Of a DNA stretch of 64,000 nucleotides, positions 46,879 to 60,343 are shown in pieces. Where the stretch lies: the NCBI RefSeq assembly GCF_000524195.1, contig NW_020170385.1, positions 2,028,058 to 2,092,057 on the forward strand, in the 5' to 3' direction. Below the pieces are notes generated by a model. The model worked only from the letters and a program-made list of their open reading frames with translations. It did no database searches and had not been told where the DNA came from. Every line of letters starts with the position of its first letter. Position 1 is the first letter of the stretch. Position numbers and translations under genes: made by a program. This stretch comes from Echinococcus granulosus (Eukaryota > Platyhelminthes > Cestoda > Cyclophyllidea > Taeniidae).

Positions 46879-49800
46879 AAAGCGGCCAAAAAAGACCACA
46901 TGGCTTTTGAAATAAATTTCTGGAATGACTTTTGGTAACTTATAGAAACGTGTAGAAAGTATCCAATGGCGTACGTGCATTATAAAAAATGAATACGCTG
47001 CATTACAACGGTANNNNNNNNNNNNNNNNNNNNNNNNNNNNNNNNNNNNNNNNNNNNNNNNNNNNNNNNNNNNNNNNNNNNNNNNNNNNNNNNNNNNNNN
47101 NNNNNNNNNNNNNCTTACTTCTTTCTTCAGCATATATTAAAAAGGGAAATTTGAATTATCATTCGCAAAACTATCCACAGACGTGTTTGCACATTATTTA
47201 TTCACCACTCCTTTTACTGCAAGAGCTGGTTAGAACGGGCCACAAAACCATGTAAAATTGAAAGTTCCTGGATAACCGCATTTTCCATTTCCTGTGTGGA
47301 TACAGTGGTTGAATAATGTAGTACCCCACGCCAATTTTTTTACTATTCCAAAAGTTTCAGAGAATATTAGGTGTAGCAAAGAACGGTTGAAGCCAGCAGT
47401 GCATTAGAAGTGTCTTCATTATCAGCATTTAGCAAAATATGGGTCCTCATATTTTGTCATCTTAAATATAGGAGATAAAAGTTCTTAAAAGCCTTATTTT
47501 AATGCGTTTCTCTTGAAGGCTCCAGATATTTGCCATCGGACCCTACTTCTATGCAGTATTAAATTCGTTTGGTGAAACTACCACAAAGAGAGAAGACTAG
47601 GAGTGGGATATTGCGAGGATTGTAATCTGGCACTGAGTGAATCGTTCAACAAACCTGATAGTATGAGGCAGCTTTGTGTTTACTACAGGGATAAAAAGTA
47701 CTTACCCCCTGTCCCAATCAAACCCGTGCCATGTATAGTACACGTGTACGCGCATCGCATGAGCGAAACTTCTGCACATCCTAGTCAGACATAAGCAAGT
47801 AGTAGTAGAGGCAGACAAGCCTGTGAGGCAGTTAGCCATTTTATTTATGTTTTATGCGACGATGTTTTGAAAGGTCCTCGTATACAGGCGCCCAAGGCAT
47901 AAGGAATATGGTCAGCTGAGGGTAAGAATAAGGACCACATTAAAAATAGGCAGTATGATGCAAGAAGGGATACCTTCACGGCACATCAAAATTAAGTAAA
48001 GCACCATTCTCTATTTATTCGTCAGGTTGCGAGTCCAGTTTAATTTTTAATTGGAACAAATTTAATGGATTAGAATATCGCTTAAAACGTTCAATCACTG
48101 CATTTCCGAACGTCGCACAAAAATCGTATTTTTAAATTAACAGGATCCAAGTGCTACGACGAGGCTAGGCGTCGCACCAAGACGTTTATGCGCCTTCATT
48201 TTACCACGGAGTCAACAAGAAAATCTCTCTAAAACAAACTTTCGAACCTATTACCACTTCTATCGCAGAGCAAAAAACAGTAAAATCTGTAAACAAATGA
48301 CTAGCTTGTCTTGCTGCTGATGTTTTTGTTCACTTTTAATTCTGAGCGCTACTGAAACCGAAAACATTTTAAGTAGTGTAAAGGAAATTCAACCTGATGT
48401 ATGTTTCAGACACCCTATTTAACTTATGAAACACTGACCTTTAATTGCAACTGGTCGGGATAACAACCAGCGTAATGAAATCTGCACTTAGGAGTCAGAT
48501 TACTCCACTAGCGAATTGACAGTTAATGGCATTTCCACCTCTGGAAAGTGCAAAAAAACTAACAATTGGACGGTGAGTCACAAAACTCGTGTAAAAGTCA
48601 CTTCGGTCGACGCAAAGCCGTAAAACGCCCAATAATTTAGGCTTTACGTACTCCATTCAGAAATGCGTCGACATCCGACAGGGCAAATAAAAGCCGTCAG
48701 TAAGGCAAAAGCATTAGCTGCAGCGGAGTATTTGATGTTAAAAGACCCAGGAAACCATGCTGGATTTCCAATTGAATATACTAATATTAAATAAAACATC
48801 TTTTTTCAACTGGCAAGAATTGTCTGATCGTCCTAATTTGAATGCAACATTTTCATTTGGTTAAGGATAGGTAATTGTTACTTTTAAGGCAATATTAAAT
48901 CGACCAATTGGTGCCATTAGATGAAATTTTGATTTCAAAGTAAGCTGAGTAAAGGAAGATGTGGATAATCATATCAGACATACATGTTTTATAAAGAAGC
49001 CTCTCATTGAGGGAGAGTCTTAACAGCATGTTATAGATAACTGCAAGACCCACAACCCGAGGTGTTGGAAGCGAGAGTAAGTAAGGAGACGTTATTTATG
49101 AATGTCTGTTTTGTTAACAAGCGTTAGGAAGCAGCTGATTCAGTTGCACAAGTGGTACTGATGGCATTATGGTCGCTGTCAACAAAGCTGGCGTTCAAGC
49201 CAGTCAAGGTAGTGGCACGTGTCAGCAAACGGCTTCACGACACCCTTAGGGGAAAGTCAAAAGGGCATTAATGTTTCTGAACACTGAATAACACATATGA
49301 TGTCGCTTCTTTTTCAGCGTATTTGTGACGTAAACTTTACAAGAAAAATCTTTTAGACGTGATGAATAAGTCAAATATGCAATCCGGAGAAATGGAACGT
49401 CCTGAGTATAGATAGAGATGAACGCAAAATGATACACTGGTGAGTTCTTAAATGGTAGCCATGGCTCGGAAACGAACTGTGCAGGTTTGAGTAGAGTAGG
49501 CTTATCATCATAGGTCGCCTTGTTCACTGCTGATTGATTAAAAACAGGGTGAATCTTTCTTTTCAAAACAGATATTATTAAGCAATTAGCACACTCTCAG
49601 GTCTCATAAATTGACACTTCGCAAAAATATGTGGAATGCACAAAATTGCTACGTTCTTAGCCTAAACCTCATAACGCTGTATGTATGTCTGTATATATGT
49701 AAGTATTTTATATCATTTTGTTACAAACCGCCTGTACTAATTGGTTGAATATGATTATGTTAGTGTGGATCTGCAGAAACCTAACATGTGTTTCTGGCCT

Positions 49801-52800
49801 AAACTTTGTTTGTCAACAAGCGCAACACAAACAGTATTTCCCGATTTGTTAGTAGGAAAATGGGAAATGTGTGTAACATGCTTAACTTTACCATCTGAGT
49901 GATCAGAGGCAAAAGCAATAGTTGTGCTTGAAAGAGGTTGATTAGATCTTGCTTATATTTGAAATACATATACGTTAAGAGAACCATTACTGCCTTAATA
50001 CGCATTACTTTGAGTCTTGGGTGTATACATCTACTTTCAGTGATTCCATTTGCCAACATTTTCAATGTGTTGGTGCAAAAAGATGGAACACAACCAAATC
50101 CAACTGATTTGGCTTGGGGAAAACAAATTAATCTTCTTCGACCCTACAAATAGGGTAGCTTAGATCCCAGCAAAATTTGAACCAGACCTGTCGGAAGAAC
50201 TGAAGCGATTGGGCGAACTCCATTTAATCTCACACCTGGTGGTTAGTTGGTTCAGCTTTCGTTGCATTACAAGTGGCTGATAACGTAGTCAAATGTTATT
50301 TACCAGTTGTGGTGCGGTACCTCCTTTGTAAGGGTACATTTCGGGAAGGCGCAACCGAGTTGAGGAAAATGCGGACTACGACGCCGTATCACTTTGCGCA
50401 CACTTTCCCATGTAAACCCATAAACTCGATGGCAGCTTTTATCTCATCGAACTTTTATTTCACTTTTGGAACTGCAACTGGAAGTAACCACGAGAGGAAT
50501 TTTGGGAATTAGTACAAATAAAAGCATATTTTTATGAAATAGCCCGCTTAAACAACAGTCCGAGGCATTTAAGCCTTCTAACTCAGCACGCCTTACCAAT
50601 ACGTCCTTTGTAGTTCTGCACAACCAGTTAAAACTACTTGATACTGAGGGAACTCTAAAGCTCCTCTTTTCCACCAAAGGATTAAGCAAGAATAAGTATT
50701 TTGGCAAATTCCATTTCATTTGAACGGAACAAAGAATAAGTAGCTACACAAATGATCGGAGCTTATCTTTGGGACATGCGTAAAAAGCGATTTTTATCTG
50801 GTAGAAAATACATTAATGCAATGGGGGTATTTTAGTAGATAGGCATTGTTTGGTAAAGATCAAGATTTAAGCCAGGATTCCCTTATGCACACCTAATTTA
50901 CTGTGCATCTGTCGTAGGCCTGACGAATTTGATTGTCCACTCAAGCGATTAAATACCTACTAGAGAATACTGGCAATTTTGAATCGTATTACATCGGATT
51001 ATGTAAAAATTAACTTACACTGAAACCAGCGTTGTCCATTGCGTCACGACTCTGCGTAATATCTCATTATGCGTTTCGAGATAAAGGTGAATTTTTCGGT
51101 CCCGATTGTTCAACTCTAATCTTCATCGCCCCTTTACAAGTACAGGAGCGTGAAGCAGCGACCAGACGGTTGGAAATGCCAAGCTTGTGTCACGGAGCGC
51201 CTGTTAGGTGGTGAATCACCAGCCCATGTCTTGAAGGACCCCATGCTGTGCCAAAAAGACCCACTTGGCTATGGCCAAGTACAACCCTCTGTAAAAAAGT
51301 AGTTAACATTGTAAGAATTGCCTAGTGGTGAAGACGAGTGAGTGCATTTAGAACTGTCCATTTGCACAGATGATGGAAGACTTTATTTTCAATGGTCAGA
51401 ACCTAGAGTAAATGAAACATGTGTTTCAAAGACACTTCGAGCAAAACAAACAAATCCTTTGAAACAGGAAACATATTGCCTTCACCGTGGGCTCATAAGT
51501 GATTGGACGGTCACAAAATAAGCAAACACCCCAGTGGCAAGCCTGGGCTTAGTAAAAATAGTACAGTAATGCTCCGTGCACCCGCGCTTCGAGATTTGCG
51601 AAATTCCTATAAGGGGCTAACATATTTAACTTCTATGGAACACGAAGTGTCCATTCTGACAAAGAAGCAGAAACGCAAGTCATTACGCTTACAGTAGCAT
51701 CCATTGCTTGGTTTCACCTTACTGCAAGTGCAAAAAAAGAGGGCCATCGAATTAGTTTACAGCACGAACAACATTTGCCCGCTGTACTGTAATTGTGCTA
51801 GTGTGGCAAATAGCCACTAGCCTATATTATACTCTAGTTTTACGCTAACCATTATTTTTTTAGGGGTAGTGCATTAAACCAACCTTTACATGGGATTAAG
51901 GTACTCTAGACCATGCTTAGTATCCTACCCAGGTATCTTGTTCTAGAATCGTACCAAGCATCTGCGACTTTTTCTGATCCCCAGTGGGTTCTGGAACCTG
52001 ACCCTGCGCATGTTTGGGGCGTTGCTATATGCCCATAACACCATTTCTTCCCAGTAAAAAAGCACACCTCCAATGGGAACAGTAAAGCCCCTTTCTTAAC
52101 ACTATAGACGCAATATTATCATCTAATAACGCAAATCACAGCTTAGCCATTTCGAATACTAAGAAGGGTTTGCTTCAGTGTACCTCCAACTGACATGTGC
52201 AAGGTCTCCGAGACCAGGGTTTAAACTATCCAATTCAACCCAGATTTTAGCAAATAAAAGAATAAGGTCCGTCCAATCTACCTGTGAAGTCAGGCTCATT
52301 GGATTACTCCACGTAGCCCCGCGCCGTATTTTTAAGTGGCCTAAAATCCTTCGGCACCAGCGGCGATATCAACTCACTACAACCTACTTAGGTACTTGGT
52401 AGTAGAACTTACATCAACTTTATCAGATGATAGCACCGCCAGGCAGAGCATCACACGACCCGCTGAGACAACCACTATCCACCAAGCCTTGACAGCTAGA
52501 CTGGTTTAAAGAATTCATTGTGAACTGGTCGCTTGGATCCCGTATAATACGGGTACATCTGGTCCGCGATGCAACTTGCAGGACGTGGGAAGAAACCAAT
52601 CAAACTCTACACAACCGACAAACTGTCTTGTAGAATGGCTGCACAAAGTACATCAGAACCAACTAGACGAGGTCAAAAGCAACTTAAGAAGGCCGTTAAG
52701 CACTAGTGACTAGAATTAAACAAAAAAATGATACATCAGTACCAAACTGTTGCCACCAAATGGGAAACAATCCCTACAAAGTATAAAGATAAATGTAGTA

Positions 52801-52805
52801 CAGTC
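46879..52805. other. 5.9 kb gene-poor stretch with assembly gap
   Basis: No recognised gene. Isolated exon-like segments on the plus strand: about 47594-47794 (open 64 codons, EDCNLALSESFNKPDSMRQL), 49127-49259 (acceptor ACAAGCGTTAG, reading SVAQVVLMALWSLSTKLAF), and 51145-51205 (strong pyrimidine tract, reading EREAATRRLEMPSLCHGAPV, donor AGGTGGTG). A near-perfect palindrome CCCGTATAATACGGG lies at about 52540. Without homology these remain unassigned. Confidence 0.4.
47014..47113. other. Assembly gap, 100 N
   Basis: Fixed-size scaffold gap. Confidence 0.99.
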
Positions 52806-53689
<884 letters not shown>

Positions 53690-53984
53690 CCTGTAATGCG
53701 GCGCAGTGTGAATAATAAGTCAAAACAAAAAAATGCATTTCCACAAAAATATTATTTATTCTCTTTTGTTTTTTTAAGAAAAAGACAATAACATTTAAAA
53801 ATTGTCATCACAGTAAAATGCTCTGCAACATTTTTTGATTTTAAATGTTAAATATTCAGAGTGTTTTGGCGGTGCTTCATGCATTTACACAGAATAAGAT
53901 TTTTCAAGGCTTATTATTTTAGTTTATGGCGCGCCAGACAAAGAGGCTGGTGACTTGGTTGTGAGCTGCACTTGGCGGGTAGTG
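53690..53984. promoter_or_regulatory. Bidirectional promoter region of NDUFS8 and CRNKL1
   Basis: 295 bp between two divergent ATGs must hold both promoters. It has AT-rich runs and one palindrome, GGCGCGCC, near 53928. No TATA box stands out. Confidence 0.6.
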
Positions 53985-56900
53985 ATGGCCTCCAATGACC
54001 CTGTTGGTGATCAGGCGTCTTTAGATCGGACAAAGAGAGCAAAGTTTGCTAAGGTAGTTCAATAAACTTGACCTTTTACGTTGAGGTGAAAAATAAAACC
54101 CCTGCTCCGATACAAATTACCGCCGAGCAAATTCTCAGAGAGGCCAAGAATAGGGAACTTGAGGTTGCCCCGGTGGCCCCGACCCAAAAAATCACAAATC
54201 TTGCTGAATTGCGGGATTTTCAACTTCGAAAACGCAAGGATTATGAAGACAATATTCGAAAGAACCGACTTGCCATGCAAAATTGGATTAAGTATGCAAA
54301 ATTCGAGGAAAGTCAGGGGGAATTGCAGAGGTTGGTTTAATTTTCGTGTTTTGTGCTTTTTGATTTTTGCGCTCTGTATGCTTCTTAATTAGCTAGTGAA
54401 AGTGTAAATTTAGCTGCTTGCCTAACACTTTATCCAATTTATCTATTAGGTCTCTGTATCACTTGATAGCTGTTTTACATGCTGACATTTTAGTTTCAAT
54501 TCCCTATTTATAGAGCACGTTCCATTTTCGAGCGCGCGCTTGATGTGGACTTTCGTAATATAGGACTGTGGCTTAAGTACGCTGACATGGAAATGAGGAA
54601 CAAACAAGTGAATCATGCGCGCAACCTTTGGGATAGAGCTGTTACATTGATTCCAAGAGCCAACCAATTTTGGTATAAGTATACCTACATGGAGGAATTG
54701 CTGGGTAACATCGCAGGAGCTCGCCAAGTATTTGAACGGTGGATGGAGTGGGAACCAGAAGAGCAGGCGTGGCACGCTTACATCAACTTTGAATTACGAT
54801 ATAAAGAGCTGCAACGTGCTCGATTGATTTATGAACGTTTCGTCCTGGTCAATCCTGAACCCAAGAATTGGGTAAAATATGCCAAATTCGAGGAAAGGAA
54901 TGGTTATATTAATTCAGCCCGGAAAGTGTTTGAAAGGGCTGTTGGGTTTTATGGAAGCGACAATCCACAGGCTCGTTTGCTCATCGAATTTGCTAGGTTT
55001 GAAGAGAGGCAGAAAGAGGTAGGCTATCTTATTTTGCGTTCACACGTTTTTCTTGCTAATTGGTCCTGTTTGCTTGGTCTTAGCACGACCGTGCTAGAGT
55101 CATATACAAATATGCTCTCGATAATCTTCCATCCAATGAATGCCCTGAAATTTATAAGGCGTTCACATTGCACGAGAAGAAGTATGGTGATCGTCTTGCG
55201 ATTGAGGGAGTCATCCTTAACAAACGAAAATTCCAGTATGAGTCAGTAAGCTAATGTTTTTAGTTTTTAAATTACAAATTTACCTATTCGTGTGGATTAT
55301 GTCATGATCACGTCATATGAATTCCTTGAAGTAAATGTATTCATTCTAAAATATTTTTAGGAGGTGGAAGCGAATCCTCATAACTACGATGTCTGGTTTG
55401 ATTACGTTCGCCTAATGGAGGAGGAAGGCTCGGTCGAGCAAACACGAGAGCTGTACGAACGAGCAGTCGCGAATTTTCCCCCCATTAAGGTAACGGAGAT
55501 GAGTTTCTGACCTTTACAATATTCCAACGTGCTAAATGGTAGCTTCTCGTGATTTTCTTGAGCTCTGAATGCGAGGATCAAGAACGTTAATGAATAATAT
55601 GTAATTTCGGTTTCAGGAGAAACGCTACTGGCGTCGATATATTTACCTGTGGATAAATTATGCTCTCTATGAAGAGTTGGTAGTGGGAGATGTAGAGAGA
55701 ACTCGTGAGGTTTATAACTTTGCCCTCCGTCTTATTCCCCATCGAAAGTTCACGTTCGCCAAAATGTGGCTGTATGCGGCGAAGTTTGAGATTCGTCAGA
55801 AGCAGCTGACAAGCGCTCGCAAGTTATTGGTGCGCAATGGCTTTTACTTCAATTCACACCCGCATTGAAGATTTCTCTGTGAATTAGTGAATATCGCTTT
55901 TCAGGGTTCAGCGCTCGGCAAGTGTCCCAAGGCTAAACTCTTTCGAGGGTATATTGAATTGGAGATCCAGCTGCGCGAATTCGATCGCTGTCGTAAACTT
56001 TATGGAAAATTTCTGGAATTCTCATCGGAGAGCTGCACAACCTGGATGCGTGTAAGTTTTTTAGGCGTCGCTTCTTACGCTACAAAAGCTAGGTATGAAT
56101 AACACTTTTTTCTCAGTTGATTTTCCATGGTTAAGGTGGAACTGGTAGTATTGCAACAGACTGCAGAGTATTTCGGTCTCTTACTCCGCGCCTGCTTTGC
56201 TAATTTAATTCATGTAAAGTTTACCGGTACACTCGTTTTGTGATTCTACGAACGTGGTGAAAATATGAGCGTGGCCTTGGTTTGTCGTGAGACATGCATA
56301 AACTGTTCACTCGCGTTTAGTGCTTTTTAAATCCCTTGGATAGAACGAAGTTACTTTAGTGCGTACTTATTGAACTGAACAATTTTTGCAACGGTAAATC
56401 CTATGGTTTTTCCGAGACTATTGGAGGTTGTATTACTTTTTTTGCTGCATTGAATTTGCTTTGTAACGTAGTATGCAGAAATGGAGGCTCTGTTGGATGA
56501 GGTGGAGCGAGCTCGTGCTATTTATGAATTGGCGATTTCGCAACCGCTTTTGGATATGCCCGAGATTCTCTGGAAGGCATACATCGACTACGAGATCGAG
56601 CAGCGCGAGTGGGATCGTGCGCGTGTCCTCTATCGCCGTCTTATGGAAAAGACGAATCACGTTAAAGTAAGAAAGGGAATGGTCTTTTAGCTCCCGACAC
56701 TGACATCTAATCCATCGCTATCCTGAGTAAATGACACGGTAATACGTCACGGCTTACTTCATTATTGAAATACTTGGTACAAGATTAGTTGTTTCTATGG
56801 ATGTAGGGCTCCATGGTAGTCATAATTAATAGGTAATGTCCCCATATAAACAAGCAGTTAATCGTGTGTGAGTAATGGTTGGGCTTTTTTGGGGTCTATT

Positions 56901-57791
56901 ATTTGTAGGTTTGGCTAAGTATGGCAAATTTCGAACTGTGCGCGCAGAACTCTGTGGCGGAGGAGGAAGAAAACGAGAGATTTTCTGGTGCCACCACTGT
57001 AGCCAATGAGCAAGAAGCGCGGGCGGCCATCGAGCGCGCTCGCGCCGTCTATCGCGAGGCTAATGTGGCTCTTTGCAAGGCCAATGAAAAGGAGCAGCGC
57101 GTCCAACTCATTGAGGAGTGGAAAACATTCGAGGTGAATTTACTGGTGTAGTATACTTGGGAGTAATCACTTAACTCCCTCCGCTATTTATGAATAGATT
57201 ACACTTAATGCAATCATTCTCACCACAACTTGTCCGTCGAGAGGAAGAGAGAAAAGGAAATGCTACACTGCGAGGCTAGTCTCTCAACTGTAATCTAGTA
57301 ATAGGTTAGTCCGACAAATGCGCTTAAAAGTGAGGGTGAAAAGTGTATCCACTATTGACATTGCGGAATTGATGAAAAAAAGAACCCACTTCCTAAACCA
57401 TTCAGTAGCGTCTTTATATGCACTATAGGAGGAGTATGGGGATGAGGAGACGCAGAAAGAGGTGGCGGGTTTCGAGCCGCAGCGAGTGGTGCGCAGCCGT
57501 CGAGTGGAGGAGGGTGGCGCTGGCAGTGGTTGGGAGGAGTATGTTGAGTACATTTTCCCCGACACTGCCGCCGAGCAGCCGAACCGCAAGCTGCTCGCCT
57601 TCGCCAACAAATGGGCAATGCTCCACGAACACTCCGACGATGACGATGAGGAGGAGCAGGAGGTGGAAGAGAATAGCAAATATGTTACTGCTGATGAAAA
57701 CGGTGTACCCAGCAATGCCGACAGAAGTACTAACGCTGTAGCAACTGAGACGGCGAGTATGAATGGAATTCACTACACGCCGGGTAATTGA
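53985..57791 (+). CDS. CRNKL1: Crooked neck-like spliceosome protein (Clf1/Syf3), 10 exons
   Basis: Scaffold of the Prp19-associated core of the active spliceosome, built from HAT (half-a-TPR) repeats. Exons: 53985-54053, 54086-54330, 54514-55018, 55084-55245, 55361-55489, 55617-55829, 55905-56051, 56472-56666, 56909-57133, 57429-57791; every junction keeps frame, giving 750 aa. Conserved stretches include [103 protein letters not shown] and [20 protein letters not shown]. The nuclear C-terminus has the family's [11 protein letters not shown], then a long acidic, low-complexity tail. Exon 9 holds an extra acidic/Ala segment ([12 protein letters not shown] and following) absent from the human protein. 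Introns run from 32 bp (first) to 420 bp. Confidence 0.97.
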
Positions 57792-58463
57792 GAAGTGGCT
57801 CTTTTGGAGAGATGTGTACAGCTTCGGAAATTGTGTATTATATGAAGCGAGTTAATATGCAGTGATTCACAATGCTCATTTATTATGCTGTCCGTCTAGC
57901 CCTAATTCCTGCATAACGGTATGCAGCTGATGTGTGCTTAGGTTTGAACTGTCGCATAGCATCTAGCTGGGATAATTCAAAGCATTACAATCCAGTAAAT
58001 TGCACACAATTAGTGCATCAAGCCATCATCAGTAGCGGTGACTGTCTGTAATTTTTGCCTAGTGATTTCTTGCCTTCGCGGGTCGAGTCCGGCACGAGCA
58101 TCACTGACATCCAAAATATGCACTTAAGAGGCCCCACTTTCATTTGCCATGCCCCTATCCATTTCAAAGCTGGCGGTTACCGTCGAAAGATCGCTGATGC
58201 AAACTTTTAAGAGAGAAGTAGCTAACGCACCTGCCCTATTTGTGGCTGGTGATGCCTGGGGTGCACAGATTGAATAAAAAACAAGTCGACCATTTAAGAT
58301 GGCCCTATTTTTGGTGCGAAATTGTAATTAGGACGAAATGCAATACAGCTAAGGACGTTTTGGGAGCCACAGAACAGTCACTTCGCACGATCTTCCGTCC
58401 ACAAAGTACCAATTGCCTCTCGGTTCACCCTTGTGAGACAAGTCCTAAAAAACAGGTGCTTAG
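57792..58463. other. Spacer between convergent CRNKL1 and SAE1
   Basis: Holds both 3' UTRs and possibly a missing last SAE1 exon. A segment near 58076 resembles a tRNA B box, but no cloverleaf can be drawn around it. An AATAAA occurs at about 58270. Confidence 0.45.
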
Positions 58464-59719
58464 TCACACATGGAACCGAAGATGAAAAATTAACAGCATG
58501 ATAAACACCATCAAGCTCAATAGCAAAACATGAAAGCGGAGATCAATCACCTGAACGATTTCTTGCGATATAATTCCACCGATGATGGCATTTATTGCGA
58601 CGAGTGAAGGCCCACAGCAGGATCTGTGAATGAAAAGTGCGTAAGAAGAATACAAGCAACGAGTTGTAATTATGCAAGAGCTACTACTCAAAGTCATCAT
58701 CCGACAATAGTGACGTCGGAACACCGAGATTTTCTGCGACCCGAGGCCAAATTTCCTTAAGATTTTGAGTGGATATGGGACAATTGAGCTCTGAAATAAC
58801 TAAAATAATAAAATTCTACAAAAGGGAACCAGCACATTTTTCACACAGTCGAAATACACATAGCCTACGTCGTGTAAGATAAAATCCTTTCGGCATTCGT
58901 TTAGCCACCAATGGCGCGTTTGTGTTAACATGCCAGTTAACTTCGAAGAAGGTCTTCAAAGAAGGGTATTCAACAGTCTAAATATGAAAGTGGTGTCAGA
59001 AAACGATGCATAAAGTCCAATTACATGAAAAGGAAACGACAGACTTACCGACCAATTTTTGTTTCCGTTGGGTGCGGCAGGAAGGGGACTGTCCGTGGCA
59101 GGTTTGGGATTCCGGATCTGCCTACAATCGTCTCTACAGAGGTGAGAAAAGATATTGAGCAGACCCATCGTGGGTGTAGCAACCAAGGTCAGCAAAGCCG
59201 ACTGCATGCATCCCAAAGGACATAACACAGTGTATTTTCGGCCTATTTGGTCGACTAGTAAACTTCATAGCATAATCAGTCCAGTGCTTAAATGCTCCTT
59301 CCACCGCAATTATTACTTCATCATAATCCTGGTATTCTTTTGTGAGGAAGTCTGGACTCGTAATTTTCTCGCATCTGATATTAACCACTTCATTGAGAGC
59401 TCGCGCCCTCTTCATTGCCGAAATATTCCTCTTTCAAAGAAGTAGATAAGAACGTAAGGACTACCATCTGTCCTACATGACGTCCTTCATATAAAAAACA
59501 TTGTTCGATATCGCTTTGATCAACTACTTTATCGTCACACAATGTTAACGTGTCAACTCCACAAAGAACAATGTTTTTGATGATTTCGCCGGAGACAGGT
59601 GGAAGTCCAATGAGAAGTAGCTTTGCTTTCTTTAATTTAGCTTGTGCTTCCAAACCCCACAATCGGATCTGCCGATCGTATAAAGCAGCCTCCTCTTCGG
59701 AGATGTCCTGTGAGCTCAT
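58464..59719 (-). CDS. SAE1: SUMO-activating enzyme subunit 1 (Aos1), 3' end unresolved
   Basis: Non-catalytic partner of UBA2 in the E1 that adenylates SUMO. Exons on the minus strand: 59719-59465, 59430-59165, 59133-59049, 58977-58845, 58799-58688, 58623-58551; phases agree, giving 308 residues before the last junction (human total 346). The start MSSQDISEEEAALYDRQIRL and LWGLEAQAKL are diagnostic. The Rossmann-like loop reads LLLIGLPPVSGEIIKN, and VAINAIIGGIISQEIVQ marks the conserved C-terminal helix. After 58551 the family expects an FFFxDG segment. Direct read-through instead gives a hydrophobic 28-residue tail ending at TGA 58464; a 35 bp intron to a segment beginning LDGVYHAV (stop at 58378) is an alternative. 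Introns of 34 and 31 bp occur near the start. Confidence 0.88.
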
Positions 59720-60343
59720 CCACGAAGGTATGTCAGAGGTCACACTGATTCAAATTAGGCGGGTAAGTCTTAAAGTTATTTTTTTAGCTTTGCGGTGCAA
59801 TTAAGCAGTAATCACTCTCAAGGTTATGTATGTCATCTAAGACTACTGATAATAGACGCATAATAATGAAGCAAATTAAATTTATCTTTATTAAAATTTT
59901 GGTTAAGACAGAAAAACAAAATTTACCAGTTTCGTTAAATCCCTTTTGTAGATCCTTTGTTGACCACCGCTTTTGTTATACTGAATACTAGCAGGCAATT
60001 TGACCTTAGTGTAATGAGCGGCATTCCAACTCTGCCTTTGAATCGGTTGCTTGTGTCTGCGACTCAATTATTGCGCAATTGTCTACTTATTTTATAAAAC
60101 GGCATTTTCACTTAGTTTTTATTATAAGGCAAAAAAATTTTGCAATAAGACATACTGTTTAACTCACTTTTTCTGCCTCAACGCTGTTGTGGCATTTACG
60201 ATCGTTGTTGAGTTTTTAGCACAATTGTATTAATCACTTAGGCAGAAACGTTTTCATGTTGTAACATTTGTAAAAAAATAAACAAAGTTGTTTTTTTGTT
60301 CTTTAAAAGGCTAGTTGTTTTTGTTTGCTTTCTGCAGATCAAT
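59720..60343. promoter_or_regulatory. Divergent upstream region of SAE1 (-) and the WASP gene (+)
   Basis: 624 bp between the start codons, AT-rich, with T runs from 60100 on. An acceptor-like TTTGCTTTCTGCAG ends at 60337, six bases before the WASP ATG, so the WASP mRNA probably has a spliced (or trans-spliced) 5' UTR. A 60-codon open frame at 60051-60233 looks accidental. Confidence 0.45.

Noticed and set aside
57418..57773. Several open frames on both strands over the end of CRNKL1
   Set aside because: Shadows of the GC-rich last exon; the frame of CRNKL1 itself matches the family.
58060..58110. tRNA-like B-box sequence
   Set aside because: No acceptor stem, D arm or anticodon arm can be paired around it on either strand.
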